64,000 nt of DNA from Winogradskya humida (GCF_016862215.1 NZ_BOMN01000037.1:38361-102360); one strand, 5' to 3'; counted from the stretch's first letter, positions 35,046-46,101 are shown. Program-made: numbers and translations. The notes: generated from the sequence alone by a model not told the origin.

Positions 35046-35597
35046 TCAGACCGCCCCCGACTTCCACTCAGGAGCCAGAACCGACCAAACTTCGCTGTCG
35101 TACCGAACACCGCGATACGGATAGTTCTGTCTGATAACGCCGTCCAGGGTCATCCCCACCCGCCGAGCCACCGCACTGCTCGCCGTGTTGTCGGGCCGGC
35201 AGTGCCACTCCACGCGGTACATCCCGCGCTCCACGAACGCCCACTCGATCAGCACCCGCACAGCCCTGGTCACCAGCCCCCGCCCACTCCCCGCAGGCTC
35301 GGTCCAGCACCCGACCTCACAAACCCCGTTGGCCACATCGAACGACACAAACATCGTCCCGCCCACCAGCACCCCGTCGAGCCAGATCCCGTACAGCCGC
35401 CCAGCATCCCGGGCAGCCAGATCCGCATACCGCTGCAACCGCGCCGTCGCCGACTCAAGATCGTGGCTCAGCGAGGCCCAGGGAATCCAAGGATCAACAC
35501 TCTCCCGAGCCCGATCCATGTGAGCCAGAAACTCCGCGCCCTGCCAAGGCTCCAGGGGACGAAGCTCGCCCCCACCCCCCAGATCAACAAAAAACAT
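35046..35597 (-). CDS. GNAT-family N-acetyltransferase (RimJ/RimL type)
   Basis: A 183-residue acetyltransferase of the RimJ/RimL subfamily, which acetylates ribosomal or other protein N termini or small amines. Family features are ELRPLEPWQGAEFLAHMDRARESVDPWIPW, VGCWTEPAGSGRGLVTRAVRVLIEWAF and the C-terminal RVEWHCRPDNTASSAVARRVGMTLDG. The ATG at 35597 is preferred to the GTG at 35603. It ends 93 bases from the cyclopropane synthase start and is transcribed in the same direction. No target can be named. Confidence 0.9.
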   Translation of the reverse strand: MFFVDLGGGGELRPLEPWQGAEFLAHMDRARESVDPWIPWASLSHDLESATARLQRYADLAARDAGRLYGIWLDGVLVGGTMFVSFDVANGVCEVGCWTEPAGSGRGLVTRAVRVLIEWAFVERGMYRVEWHCRPDNTASSAVARRVGMTLDGVIRQNYPYRGVRYDSEVWSVLAPEWKSGAV

Positions 35598-35633
35598 CCC
35601 CACACCCTACGAGCCCCGGCCTCCGGCAGCAGT

Positions 35634-36743
35634 TCATCCTCGAGTCATGGCACGGAGTCGTTCGTTGCGTTCGTCCAGCGCCTGCTGGGTGGCGGGCATG
35701 AGGAGGTCGCCGCCGGGCCCGGCGCTGTCCTGGGCGCGGGTGACGTAGGGACGCTGGCTGTGCTCGTACTCGTCGAATGCCGCTTTGAGGTTTTCCGGGT
35801 GTTTGAGCAGAGCCTGAGCGAGCAGCCAGGTGCCCGTGATCGCCAGGGAGGCACCGCGGCCGGACAGGTTGGAGGCGCAGTGCGCGGCGTCGCCGACCAG
35901 CACGACGCGGCCCTTGTGCCAGGTCGGCATGTGAATCTGGCTGACGGAGTCGAAATACAGTTCCGGGTCGCTGCGCACGGCATCAAGGATCTCGGGTACG
36001 CGCCATTCCTCGTGCCCGGCGAAGGCGTCGAGCAGGATGCGTTTCTGAGCGTCGAGGTCGCGGTAGTCGTACTCGATCCAGTCGGAGCGGAAGTTCAGGA
36101 CGCCGAGCGCGGTGTCGTTGTAGTGGGCGATGCCGATCAGGTGACCGGGCCAGGAGAGGAACGGGCTGGTACGACCGCTGTCCTGCTGGCTGGGCAGCTC
36201 GGTGAGGGCGACGTAGAAGCCGAGGTGTTTGAGGAAGTCGCACTCAGGCCCGAAGGTGAGCCGCCGGGTCAGCGAGTGCAGTCCGTCGGCGCCGACGACC
36301 AGGTCGAAGCGGTCCCGTTTGCCGGAGGTGAAGGTGACCTCGACGCCGGCGCCGTCGTCATGAAGCTCGGCGATGGATTCGGCGAATATGAGCGACGTCG
36401 TGCCGGTCAGCGCCTCATGCAGAACGTGGGCGAGGTCCTCACGAGGGATCTCGATGTCCTGGTCGGAGTCGCTGATCTCGCTGACGGGCAGTTCGGCGAC
36501 CACATCCCCGGAAGCGTCGATGAATTGGGCCCGCTCGGTCATGGTCACCCGGCGGGCGTGGATCTGCTCAAGGATGCCCATCGAGCGGGCGATGCCGAGA
36601 GCGTCGCCGCGCACGTCGACGGGTGAGCCGTTGACCCGCAGGTGGCCGGCGCGCTCGACGATGGTGACGTCGTTGCCGGTGGCGCCGAGGTTGATACCGG
36701 CGGCAAGCCCGGCCATTCCGGCTCCGGAGACGAGGATGCGCAT
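35634..36743 (-). CDS. FAD-dependent monooxygenase (PHBH/TetX type)
   Basis: A 369-residue class A flavin monooxygenase. The N-terminal dinucleotide motif is VSGAGMAGLAAGINL; FDLVVGADGLHS is the DG motif, and VVLVGDAAHCASNLSGRGASLAI is the GD motif that binds FAD and the pteridine. Such enzymes hydroxylate aromatic substrates or inactivate tetracyclines. The ATG at 36743 follows AGAGGCATGTC. It is divergent from a TetR-family gene, and a 19-bp palindrome-like site lies in the 134-base promoter gap, so inducible control by that regulator is likely. The substrate is unknown. Confidence 0.92.
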   Translation of the reverse strand: MRILVSGAGMAGLAAGINLGATGNDVTIVERAGHLRVNGSPVDVRGDALGIARSMGILEQIHARRVTMTERAQFIDASGDVVAELPVSEISDSDQDIEIPREDLAHVLHEALTGTTSLIFAESIAELHDDGAGVEVTFTSGKRDRFDLVVGADGLHSLTRRLTFGPECDFLKHLGFYVALTELPSQQDSGRTSPFLSWPGHLIGIAHYNDTALGVLNFRSDWIEYDYRDLDAQKRILLDAFAGHEEWRVPEILDAVRSDPELYFDSVSQIHMPTWHKGRVVLVGDAAHCASNLSGRGASLAITGTWLLAQALLKHPENLKAAFDEYEHSQRPYVTRAQDSAGPGGDLLMPATQQALDERNERLRAMTRG

Positions 36744-36806
36744 GACATGCCTCTTTCGGTACGGATGGTGGTCACTCGCGATCGACGTGCTCCACCGTCG
36801 CAGCTG

Positions 36807-36827
36807 TAAGAAACTGGAAGTATCTTT
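36807..36827. promoter_or_regulatory. Candidate TetR operator A in the divergent promoter region
   Basis: TAAGAAACTGGAAGTATCTTT matches AAGAWAC-N5-GTWTCTT (AAGAAAC, five bases, GTATCTT) and lies between the FAD monooxygenase and the tetR gene. Two copies of the same motif lie downstream of tetR (37529-37591). Confidence 0.65.
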
Positions 36828-36877
36828 TTCAGACGTCGGTACGATTCGCCGCGCTGACGGTGAGGCGGAGGCTCGCG

Positions 36878-37471
36878 ATGGAACCCACACCAGCGAGACG
36901 CCGGCGAGGTGCCGCGCTCGACGACGCACTACTCGACGCAACCTGGGCAGAGCTGACGGATCGCGGCTATGAGCTCCTCAGCCCGGAGAGCGTCGCCGAG
37001 CGGGCGGGGACCAGCAAATCCGTGGTCTACCGCCGCTGGCCGACCAAGGGCGACCTGGTGCGTGCAGCACTGCTGCACATCGCCGGACGAGACCCGATCA
37101 CCGCCCCGGACACCGGCGGTCTGCGCGACGACGTCATCGCGCTGCTGCGCCAAGTCAACACACGTCGCGTCGCCCTCGCCTCGGCCCTGATCGCCCAACT
37201 CAGCGACCTCCACCGCGCGACCGGCACCACCATCGACGACCTGCGCACATCCCTGACGACCGGCCAACGATCCGCGATGGAGGAAATCGTCGCCCGAGCC
37301 GTCGCCCGCGGCGAGGTCAACCCGGCAAAACTCACCTGGCGCATCGTTCGACTTCCGGAGGATCTCTTCCGGCACGAACTCCTCATGACGTCGCAGGCCG
37401 TACCCGACGAGGACATCATCGAGATCGTCGACACAATCTTCCTCCCCCTAGCCACCAGCCAACCCACCTGA
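36878..37471 (+). CDS. TetR family regulator of the FAD monooxygenase
   Basis: A 197-residue TetR repressor with the N-terminal helix-turn-helix LDDALLDATWAELTDRGYELLSPESVAERAGTSKSVVYRRWPTKGDLV. The C-terminal half fits the TetR_C domain. The ATG at 36878 follows GGAGG at seven bases. It is divergent from the monooxygenase gene. A 19-bp motif occurs once in the shared promoter and twice, in opposite orientation, 58 and 102 bases behind the stop codon, which suggests autoregulation and possibly DNA looping. The ligand is likely related to the monooxygenase substrate. Confidence 0.92.
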   Translation: MEPTPARRRRGAALDDALLDATWAELTDRGYELLSPESVAERAGTSKSVVYRRWPTKGDLVRAALLHIAGRDPITAPDTGGLRDDVIALLRQVNTRRVALASALIAQLSDLHRATGTTIDDLRTSLTTGQRSAMEEIVARAVARGEVNPAKLTWRIVRLPEDLFRHELLMTSQAVPDEDIIEIVDTIFLPLATSQPT

Positions 37472-37528
37472 CCCAGCCGCTCAGCCGCCCGGTGCCTGCG
37501 CCCCAAGAACCACGAACCGCACCCTCAC

Positions 37529-37591
37529 TAAGAAACTTTTCGTATCTAAAGCCAGCCTACTGAGCGCTCATAAGATACGCAAAGTTTCTTA
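37529..37591. promoter_or_regulatory. Candidate TetR operators B and C in inverted orientation
   Basis: TAAGAAACTTTTCGTATCT (37529-37547) and AGATACGCAAAGTTTCTTA (37573-37591) are inverted copies with one mismatch over 19 bp, separated by 25 bases. Each resembles the site at 36807 and the motif AAGAWAC-N5-GTWTCTT. They follow the tetR gene rather than precede one. Confidence 0.6.
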
Positions 37592-37688
37592 TCGCGGAAG
37601 AATGTGACACCCGTCATCACGTGCGGCACCAACGAGGGCAACAGGCACCGCTCACCCGCAGCCTCTAAAGGCCGCGCCCGGTCGGTCA

Positions 37689-37744
37689 GCGCGACACGGC
37701 CGGCGCGACACGGTCAGCGCGACACGGTCAGCGCGACACGGTCA
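37689..37744. repeat. 14-bp tandem repeat, four units
   Basis: Four consecutive units of GCGCGACACGG(T/C)C(A/G); the last three are identical. No coding role is apparent. Confidence 0.9.
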
Positions 37745-37876
37745 GGCGGAGTCGCGCGGCAAGACCTGCTAAATCGGCAAGGCTCTAGATCAAAGTGAGA
37801 ATGCCGTGAACGGCCACGATCCCACCCAGCCGGTTGGCCGAAGTTGCCCGCCAGGAGTCGAGAACGACGTCACCAC

Positions 37877-38000
37877 CGCGATCCCAAGCGCAAGCAACCG
37901 CCAAGTCCGCGATCCCAAGCGCAAGCAACCGCTAAGTCCGCGGGCTGAAGCGCAAGCAACCCGCTAAGTCCGCGGGCTGAAGCGCAAGCAACCCACCAGG
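37877..38000. repeat. 31-32 bp tandem repeat, four units
   Basis: Units begin at 37877, 37908, 37939 and 37971. All share AAGCGCAAGCAACC and most end CTAAGTC. The first two differ from the last two in the 5' part, so the array has grown in two steps. Confidence 0.9.
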
Positions 38001-38025
38001 CAGCACCACCGCACCGTGGGGGCGT

Positions 38026-38044
38026 CCGGGGGCTCGGCCCCCGG
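38026..38044. repeat. CCGGGGGC hairpin downstream of tRNA-Ala
   Basis: CCGGGGGC-TCG-GCCCCCGG, a perfect 8-bp stem. It matches the element after tRNA-Leu at 6125-6145. Confidence 0.6.
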
Positions 38045-38046
38045 TA

Positions 38047-38112
38047 GCAGACAAAACGAGACATCCCCCCACCCGCGAACTCAGCGGGTAGAGGGATGCC
38101 AGGATGTCTCGT
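38047..38112 (-). terminator. Rho-independent terminator of tRNA-Ala
   Basis: On the minus strand ACGAGACATCC pairs perfectly with GGATGTCTCGT (11 bp), with an inner ACCCGC/GCGGGT stem. Four T residues and GTCTG follow. It begins at the tRNA discriminator base. Confidence 0.85.
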
Positions 38113-38184
38113 GGAGCCCAGGAGAATCGAACTCCTAACCCCCGCCTTGCAAAGGCGGTGCTCTGCCAATTGAGCTAGGGCCCC
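38112..38184 (-). tRNA. tRNA-Ala (anticodon TGC)
   Basis: Acceptor stem GGGGCCC pairs with GGGCTCC (one G-U pair), discriminator A. The anticodon arm CCGCC-TTTGCAA-GGCGG gives anticodon TGC. D and T arms are normal. CCA is not encoded. It is directly followed by an intrinsic terminator. Confidence 0.97.
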
Positions 38185-38259
38185 AAGTTGTGCTGCTCTT
38201 TGTCAGTGAAGACCGTTCGCCCTCATCCTGACTGCGCCGACCTCGCCGAGCTGGCGCAA

Positions 38260-38373
38260 TTAGGCTGACCCGGTGGGGCTGGCCTGACCCAGGCTGACTT
38301 CACCCAGGCTGACGTCACCCCAGCTGGCTCCGACAATATCTGCCCTGTCGAAGCTGGCCCGACCGAGGTGGCC
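38260..38373 (-). pseudogene. Pentapeptide-repeat-like reading frame continuing in frame after the DLW-39 stop
   Basis: Directly behind the TAA of the DLW-39 gene, and in the same frame, 37 codons read GHLGR-ASFDR-ADIVG-ASWGD-VSLGE-VSLGQ-ASPTG-SA before the next TAA. The central Leu/Phe/Ile/Trp and the preceding Ser/Asp at every fifth residue fit the pentapeptide-repeat pattern A(D/N)LXX. There is no start codon of its own. It may be a relic of a fused or neighbouring gene or a readthrough tail. Confidence 0.5.
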
Positions 38374-38502
38374 TTATCGCAGGTCGGGTGCCGTGGTGGC
38401 TTCATGCCAGAGGGCTCGCTCGTCGCTGGAGGCCTTGGCCTTCTTGACGACCAGGGCCGTCGCGCCGATAACGCCGGCGACGATCAAGAGCTTCTTCAGC
38501 AT
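38374..38502 (-). CDS. DLW-39 family protein
   Basis: A 42-residue protein encoded between tRNA-Ile and tRNA-Ala, the usual place of the actinobacterial DLW-39 family near gyrA. It begins MLKKLLIVAGVIGATALVVKK with one hydrophobic helix, and ends SDERALWHEATTAPDLR. The family is named for a DLW motif near the C terminus; here it reads ALW. The ATG at 38502 follows AAGGGGA. The function of the family is not known. The reading frame would continue as pentapeptide-like repeats if the TAA stop were read through. Confidence 0.88.
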   Translation of the reverse strand: MLKKLLIVAGVIGATALVVKKAKASSDERALWHEATTAPDLR

Positions 38503-38540
38503 GGCCGGTCCCCTTGGCTGTGCGGTGGAGGACTGTGTGG

Positions 38541-38614
38541 TGGGGCTAGATGGAATCGAACCATCGACCTCAGAGTTATCAGCTCTGCGCTCTAACCGAC
38601 TGAGCTATAGCCCC
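38541..38614 (-). tRNA. tRNA-Ile (anticodon GAT)
   Basis: Acceptor stem GGGGCTA pairs with TAGCCCC, discriminator A. The anticodon arm CAGAG-CTGATAA-CTCTG gives anticodon GAT. The T arm GATGG-TTCGATT-CCATC is intact. CCA is not encoded. Confidence 0.97.
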
Positions 38615-38714
38615 TCAACAGCGATACGAAGATTACCGTAACCGCCTCGCCGTACCCAAATCGGGGGCGGCCGCCGCGCGAAGGCGGCGACCGCTACCCG
38701 TTTGACCTGCGGCT

Positions 38715-39584
38715 TTAGTCGCGTTCGGCGAGCGTGAGCTCGACGCCGCCGACCAGGTCGGCGCAGACGTTGTAGATGAACGCGCCGAGCGTGGCCAGTG
38801 CGGTGAAGAGGACCACATTGACCGCGCCGATGAGCATCGAGGTGCCGATGACGCCCCAGGCGGTGATGCGGAAGCCGCCGCCGGTTGCCGCGTCGGTGCC
38901 GCCGCTGGCGTTGACGAGGGATTCGAGGCTGGTGTTGACCTCGCCCCAGACACCCATGGCGTCGAGGGCCAGGTAGAGCACCGAGGTGGCCACGACCACG
39001 ACGATGAACAGGACGACGGAGACGGCGAAGGCGAACTTCATGACGGACCAGGGGTCGATCCGTTTGAGGTTCAGGCGGGCCCGGCGGGGCCCGCGGGCGG
39101 CGGCCGAGGAGACCGTCGAGCGGGCCGAGCGGACAGCCTCGGACACCCGGGCGGCGCCCACGGCACCAGCACCACCGCCGGCGCTGACCGTTGCCGCGCC
39201 GGAGGGGCGTTTGGGGGCCTCTCCGGGTCGCTGCGGGGCCGTTGCGGGCTGGGCGGGGGGCGGGGTTACCGACGCGCGTCCGGGCTGGGTGCCCTGCGTT
39301 CCGGTGCCGCCGCTCTTGCCCTTGGTGACGATCGGCACACTGGCCGATCCTTTCGCACCCGCAGGGCCGCCCGGCCGTTTGCCATCGGCCGGGCTTTCGC
39401 TGTCGGCGGCAGGTTCACCCGGCGGCGGGGGCATCCCCGGGGCGCGAGTGAACTTCGGCGTGGACGAAGGGTCCGCGGGGACCGTCGCGCGCCCGCTCGA
39501 TGCGGCGCCGTCTTTCTTCGGCTCCGCATCGCCGGGTGTCGCCGAGGACCCCGGACCCCCCGACTTCGCCTGTGTCTCCGGCAT
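38715..39584 (-). CDS. DUF3566 membrane protein
   Basis: A 289-residue protein with the DUF3566 domain found directly downstream of gyrA in actinobacteria. The first 165 residues are Gly/Pro/Ala-rich and disordered. The C-terminal domain runs from LKRIDPWSVMKFAFAVSVVLFIVVVV through a second hydrophobic stretch WGVIGTSMLIGAVNVVLFTALATLGAFIYN and ends GVELTLAERD. It is predicted to be an inner-membrane protein with two helices. The ATG at 39584 follows AGGA at eight bases and overlaps or abuts the gyrA stop, so it is co-transcribed with the gyrase genes. Function unknown. Confidence 0.92.
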   Translation of the reverse strand: MPETQAKSGGPGSSATPGDAEPKKDGAASSGRATVPADPSSTPKFTRAPGMPPPPGEPAADSESPADGKRPGGPAGAKGSASVPIVTKGKSGGTGTQGTQPGRASVTPPPAQPATAPQRPGEAPKRPSGAATVSAGGGAGAVGAARVSEAVRSARSTVSSAAARGPRRARLNLKRIDPWSVMKFAFAVSVVLFIVVVVATSVLYLALDAMGVWGEVNTSLESLVNASGGTDAATGGGFRITAWGVIGTSMLIGAVNVVLFTALATLGAFIYNVCADLVGGVELTLAERD

Positions 39585-39587
39585 CAA

Positions 39588-42098
39588 CTAGTCCTGTTCG
39601 TCAGGCTCGTCGGCATTGCGAGCAAGCGCCACGATGGTTACACCTTCTGGGAGGTCCATCAGCTTGACCCCCATTGTGTTCCGATCCCGTGTGCGCCGTA
39701 CAGGCTTCACGGGAGTCCGGATGACACCACCATTGCTGGTGATGGCAAACAATTCATCCTCAGGATCGATCACGAGCGCTCCGACCAGACCACCACGACG
39801 CTCTGTGATCTTGGCGGTCAGCACGCCCTTGCCGCCCCGTCCCTGCACGGGATACTCCTCGATCGGCGTCCGCTTGGCATACCCGCCATTGGTGGCGACC
39901 AAAACGTCCATGCCATCACGAACCACCTCCATCGCGAGTAGCTCGTCGTTGTCGCCGAAGCGCATGCCGATGACACCGGACGTCGCCCGTCCCATCGGCC
40001 GCAGCGCCTCGTCGGTCGCGTTGAAGCGGATGGCCTGGGCTTTCTTGGACACCAGGAGAAGATCGTTCTCCGGTGCCGCCAGTGCAGCGCCCACCAACTC
40101 GTCATCCTCCCGCAGGTTCACGGCGATGATGCCACCGCTGCGGTTGGAGTCAAATTCCTCGAGTCGGGTCTTCTTCACGAGGCCATTCTTGGTGGCGAGC
40201 ACAAGGTACGGCTCGACCTGGTAATTCGGGATCTGGATGATCTGCGCGATGTGCTCGTCCGGCAGGAAGGCGAGCAGGTTGGCGACGTGCTGACCCTTCG
40301 CCGTCCGGTTGGCTTCGGGCAGTTCGTACGCCTTCGCCCGGTAAACCCGGCCCTTGTTCGTGAAGAACAGGATCCAGGAGTGCGTCGAGATGACGAAGAA
40401 GTGGCTGACGATGTCGTCCTGGCGCAGGGTTGCGCCGCTCACGCCCTTGCCGCCGCGCTTCTGCGACCGGTAGAGGTCGACCTTCGTACGCTTCGCATAA
40501 CCGGTCCGTGTGATCGTCACCACAACGTCCTCGCGCGCGATGAGGTCCTCCATCGAGACCTCGCCGTCGAACGGGATGATCTGGGTCTTGCGGTCGTCGC
40601 CGAACCGGTTGACGATCTCGGCGAGCTCCTCGGAGACGATCGCCCGCTGCCGCTCCGGCTTGGCGAGGATGTCCTGCAGATCCGCGATCTCCAGCTCGAT
40701 GCGGCCGAGCTCGTCGACGATCTTCTGGCGCTCGAGAGCGGCCAGCCGGCGAAGCTGCATGTCCAGGATGGCGTTGGCCTGGATCTCGTCGACCTCGAGC
40801 AGCTGCATCAGGCCCTGGCGCGAGTCGTCGACCGTCGGCGAGCGCCGGATCAGGGCGATGACCTCGTCGAGCATGTCCAGCGCCTTGACCAGGCCGCGCA
40901 GGATGTGCGCGCGCTCCTCGGCCTTGCGCAGGCGGTATGCGGTCCGCCGGCGGATGACCTCGATCTGGTGGTCCACGTAGTACGTGATGAACTGCGCGAG
41001 GTTGAGCGTGCGCGGCACACCGTCGACCAGCGCCAGCATGTTGGCGCCGAACGTCTCCTGCAGCTGCGTGTGCTTGTACAGGTTGTTGAGGACCACCTTG
41101 GCGACCGCGTCGCGCTTCAGGACCAGGATCAACCGCATGCCCGTACGCCCGGACGACTCGTCCCGGATGTCCGCGATCCCGGTGAGCTTGCCCTCCTTGA
41201 CCAGCTCGGCGACCCGCTCGGCGAGGTTGTCCGGGTTGACCTGGTAGGGCAGCTCGGTGACGACCAGGCACGGCCGGCCCCGGGCGTCCTCCTCGACCTC
41301 GACCACCGCGCGCATCCGGATCGACCCGCGACCCGTGCGGTAGGCGTCCTGAATCGCCTGCTGACCGACGATCAGGCCCTTGGTCGGGAAGTCGGGACCC
41401 TTGACGATCTCCAGCAGCGCTTCGAGCGTCGTGGCCTCGTCGGTCTCGGGGTTGTCGAGGCGCCACTGCACGGCCGCGGCGATCTCGCGCAGGTTGTGCG
41501 GCGGGATCTTGGTGGCCATGCCGACCGCGATGCCCTCGGAGCCGTTGACGAGCAGGTTGGGGAACCGCGCCGGCAGGATCGTGGGCTCCTTGGCCCGGCC
41601 GTCGTAGTTGTCCTGCATGTCGACGGTGTCCTCGTCGATATCCCGCAGCATCTCCATGGCGAGCGGCGAGAGCTTCGACTCGGTGTAGCGCATGGCGGCC
41701 GGCGGGTCGTTACCCGCCGAGCCGAAGTTGCCGTTGCCGTCGATCAGCGGGTACCGCAGGGACCAGGGCTGGCCCATCCGGACGAGTGCGTCGTAGATCG
41801 ACGAGTCACCGTGCGGGTGGTAGTTGCCCATCACGTCGCCGACGACACGCGCGCACTTGACGTAGCCGCGGTCCGGGCGGAACCCGGAGTCGTACATCGC
41901 GAACAGGATCTTGCGGTGCACCGGTTTGAGTCCGTCGCGGACGTCCGGCAACGCGCGCCCGACGATGACGCTCATGGCGTAGTCGAGGTACGAGCGCTGC
42001 ATCTCGACCTCGAGGCCGACCGGCTCGACCCGCTGGCCGACACCGCCGCCGACGACGTCCTGTGGTTCCTCGGCGGGGTTCTCGGGAGTATCCGTCAC
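39588..42098 (-). CDS. gyrA: DNA gyrase subunit A
   Basis: An 836-residue gyrase A subunit. With GyrB it introduces negative supercoils through a double-strand break. The catalytic tyrosine is Tyr138 in PAAMRYTES. The quinolone-resistance region reads [15 protein letters not shown] with Ser99 and Asp103 (equivalent to Ser83 and Asp87 of E. coli), the sensitive-type residues. The GyrA box QKRGGKG and six C-terminal beta-pinwheel repeats (for example [12 protein letters not shown]) are present. It follows gyrB after 138 bases. That gap contains a perfect DnaA box. Confidence 0.98.
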   Translation of the reverse strand: MTDTPENPAEEPQDVVGGGVGQRVEPVGLEVEMQRSYLDYAMSVIVGRALPDVRDGLKPVHRKILFAMYDSGFRPDRGYVKCARVVGDVMGNYHPHGDSSIYDALVRMGQPWSLRYPLIDGNGNFGSAGNDPPAAMRYTESKLSPLAMEMLRDIDEDTVDMQDNYDGRAKEPTILPARFPNLLVNGSEGIAVGMATKIPPHNLREIAAAVQWRLDNPETDEATTLEALLEIVKGPDFPTKGLIVGQQAIQDAYRTGRGSIRMRAVVEVEEDARGRPCLVVTELPYQVNPDNLAERVAELVKEGKLTGIADIRDESSGRTGMRLILVLKRDAVAKVVLNNLYKHTQLQETFGANMLALVDGVPRTLNLAQFITYYVDHQIEVIRRRTAYRLRKAEERAHILRGLVKALDMLDEVIALIRRSPTVDDSRQGLMQLLEVDEIQANAILDMQLRRLAALERQKIVDELGRIELEIADLQDILAKPERQRAIVSEELAEIVNRFGDDRKTQIIPFDGEVSMEDLIAREDVVVTITRTGYAKRTKVDLYRSQKRGGKGVSGATLRQDDIVSHFFVISTHSWILFFTNKGRVYRAKAYELPEANRTAKGQHVANLLAFLPDEHIAQIIQIPNYQVEPYLVLATKNGLVKKTRLEEFDSNRSGGIIAVNLREDDELVGAALAAPENDLLLVSKKAQAIRFNATDEALRPMGRATSGVIGMRFGDNDELLAMEVVRDGMDVLVATNGGYAKRTPIEEYPVQGRGGKGVLTAKITERRGGLVGALVIDPEDELFAITSNGGVIRTPVKPVRRTRDRNTMGVKLMDLPEGVTIVALARNADEPDEQD

Positions 42099-42154
42099 AG
42101 TTAACCCTTACTCACGGTCAAACCCGACAAACGGGCTTGAAACACGCATCTCGC

Positions 42155-42163
42155 TGTGGATAA
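42155..42163 (-). promoter_or_regulatory. Perfect DnaA box between gyrB and gyrA
   Basis: TGTGGATAA, the complement of TTATCCACA. A degenerate relative (TGTGCATAA) follows at 42187, and TGTGGAAAT at 42168 lies between them. Confidence 0.6.
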
Positions 42164-42236
42164 CGCTGTGGAAATCAGTGAAACGCTGTGCATAACCCGA
42201 GGTGAGCGACGTCGTGAGACGCCGCTCACTCCAGGA

Positions 42237-44836
<2,600 letters not shown>

Positions 44837-45403
44837 ATGGCGCACGACAAGGGGCTGGACAACGTGGCTGTGCTCTGGCCACGGACAAACCGGTTCTACG
44901 ACCCGGTGGCCCCGGCGGAGTTCGTCGACTTCGGCGCCGTCGCGGACGCACCGGACATCGCCGCGCCCACTGCCGCCCTGGCGTTGCACATCGCCAAGAC
45001 CGGCACGGTGCGCGCTACCGCGTACACAGAGCTAGTTGATCTTCTGTTCGGGCTTGAAGGTGTGCTCTACGCCACTGACGCCGCGGCTGAGGACGAGGAC
45101 CCGGTCATCGACCCGGACGGCTGCGCCTGGATCGCGGGCGGCGTCGAGCGCTTCGTCGAGGGCCACCAGCCCTACGGCGACCTCGTCACCTTCGACAGCG
45201 TCGCCACCGTCATGCGCGAGGCCGTCGCCGGCGGCCGGCTCGCCGAGCAGCAACTGCGCTGGCTCGACCAGCGCCTGACCGCCTTGCGCGACGAAGCGGG
45301 AAATGCCCCCCACTGGAGTTTCGCCCGCACCGAGCTGGCAATCCTCTCCGGCTTCTACCGCCGCTGCGCCGACCGAGGCTACGCGGTATTCGCTGACTAT
45401 TAA
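44837..45403 (+). CDS. Conserved actinobacterial hypothetical protein
   Basis: A 188-residue soluble protein, acidic, with no membrane segment. It begins MAHDKGLDNVAVLWPRTNRFYDPVAPAEFVDFG and has helical segments ELVDLLFGLEGVLYA and EQQLRWLDQRLTALRDEAG. I do not recognise a family. The ATG at 44837 is preceded by GGAAGGGTGGGG. The gene lies between gyrB and dciA, where actinobacteria often carry small genes of unknown role. It is convergent with dciA across a 25-bp perfect inverted repeat. Three CGACACTGC sites in its promoter suggest specific regulation. Confidence 0.8.
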   Translation: MAHDKGLDNVAVLWPRTNRFYDPVAPAEFVDFGAVADAPDIAAPTAALALHIAKTGTVRATAYTELVDLLFGLEGVLYATDAAAEDEDPVIDPDGCAWIAGGVERFVEGHQPYGDLVTFDSVATVMREAVAGGRLAEQQLRWLDQRLTALRDEAGNAPHWSFARTELAILSGFYRRCADRGYAVFADY

Positions 45404-45432
45404 TTAGTTCGATCGCTCATGCGCCGCTGGGA

Positions 45433-45500
45433 GCTGATGAGTTCGGGCCCAAAATCGACGTCGGCTTCGCCTGGCCGATTTTGGGCCCGAACTCATCAGC
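45433..45500. repeat. 25-bp perfect inverted repeat between convergent genes
   Basis: Left arm 45433-45457 (starts GCTGATGAGTTCGGGCCC) and right arm 45476-45500 are perfectly complementary over 25 bp with an 18-base loop. The inner part of each arm has AAAATCG/CGATTTT. It lies between the 44837 gene and dciA, where it can act as a strong bidirectional terminator. The perfect length is exceptional for this window. Confidence 0.9.
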
Positions 45501-45540
45501 GCGGCAATTCGCTCCTCACCAACAGGAGCCGTGGGGTGCC

Positions 45541-46101
45541 TCAGCCGTAGGTGTCGCGGGGGCCTCGGCCTTGGACTCGGCGGGGGCCCTTGTTCCAGGA
45601 GGGGGCTGCTGGGCCGTGGATGTTGAGGCGTTTTACGACGTTGTGGCCGACTTCTGCGGCGATGCTCTTGAGCAGGCGGGCCGTTAGTAGGCGCAGTTGG
45701 GTGGCCCAGGCTGTGGACTCGGCCTCGACCTCCAGGATGCCGTCCTCGAGTTTCAGGGGGCGGCTGTGTTTGGCGATGTCCTCGCCGACGACCTTTTCCC
45801 AGGCGCCGAAGACTGTGGCTTCTGCGGCCGGCTTTTGCCAGCCTCGCTGTTTCATGATGTTTGCCAGGACCGAGCCGAAGAGCTGCGGGTCGCGGGGGTC
45901 GGGGCCCGGACCTGAGTAGCCGCGCAGGCGTTTGCCGCTGGCTTGATCGATTTCTGTACGCCGGCGGTGCTGCTGTGACACCCGCCGCTTGGCGAGCGCG
46001 GCGTCCAGCACGGCGCGCGCAAGCTCAGGCCCGGCGACCTTGGGGGCCTCCGCGCCCTCTGTGGCGGCCGCTGGTGGCTTTTTGCCGCTCTCCTCAGACA
46101 C
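45541..46101 (-). CDS. dciA: DciA-type helicase operator protein (DUF721)
   Basis: A 186-residue protein with the DUF721 domain of DciA, which assists loading of the replicative helicase DnaB in bacteria without DnaC. The conserved segment [48 protein letters not shown] lies in the middle, with [24 protein letters not shown] near the end. The GTG start overlaps the recF stop by eight bases, so it is translated with recF. This position downstream of recF is conserved in actinobacteria. Confidence 0.93.
   Translation of the reverse strand: MSEESGKKPPAAATEGAEAPKVAGPELARAVLDAALAKRRVSQQHRRRTEIDQASGKRLRGYSGPGPDPRDPQLFGSVLANIMKQRGWQKPAAEATVFGAWEKVVGEDIAKHSRPLKLEDGILEVEAESTAWATQLRLLTARLLKSIAAEVGHNVVKRLNIHGPAAPSWNKGPRRVQGRGPRDTYG

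Larger units (their letters stand above)
37592..38045. other. Non-coding stretch with two tandem arrays
   Basis: No gene supported. It contains a 14-bp tandem array (37689-37744), a 31-bp array (37877-38000) and a CCGGGGGC hairpin (38026-38044). Confidence 0.5.

Noticed and set aside
37877..38000. Possible CRISPR array
   Set aside because: Four directly adjoining 31-bp units without unique spacers and no cas genes in the window.
45433..45500. Possible insertion-sequence terminal repeats
   Set aside because: Arms are only 18 bases apart; no transposase or target-site duplication was seen.
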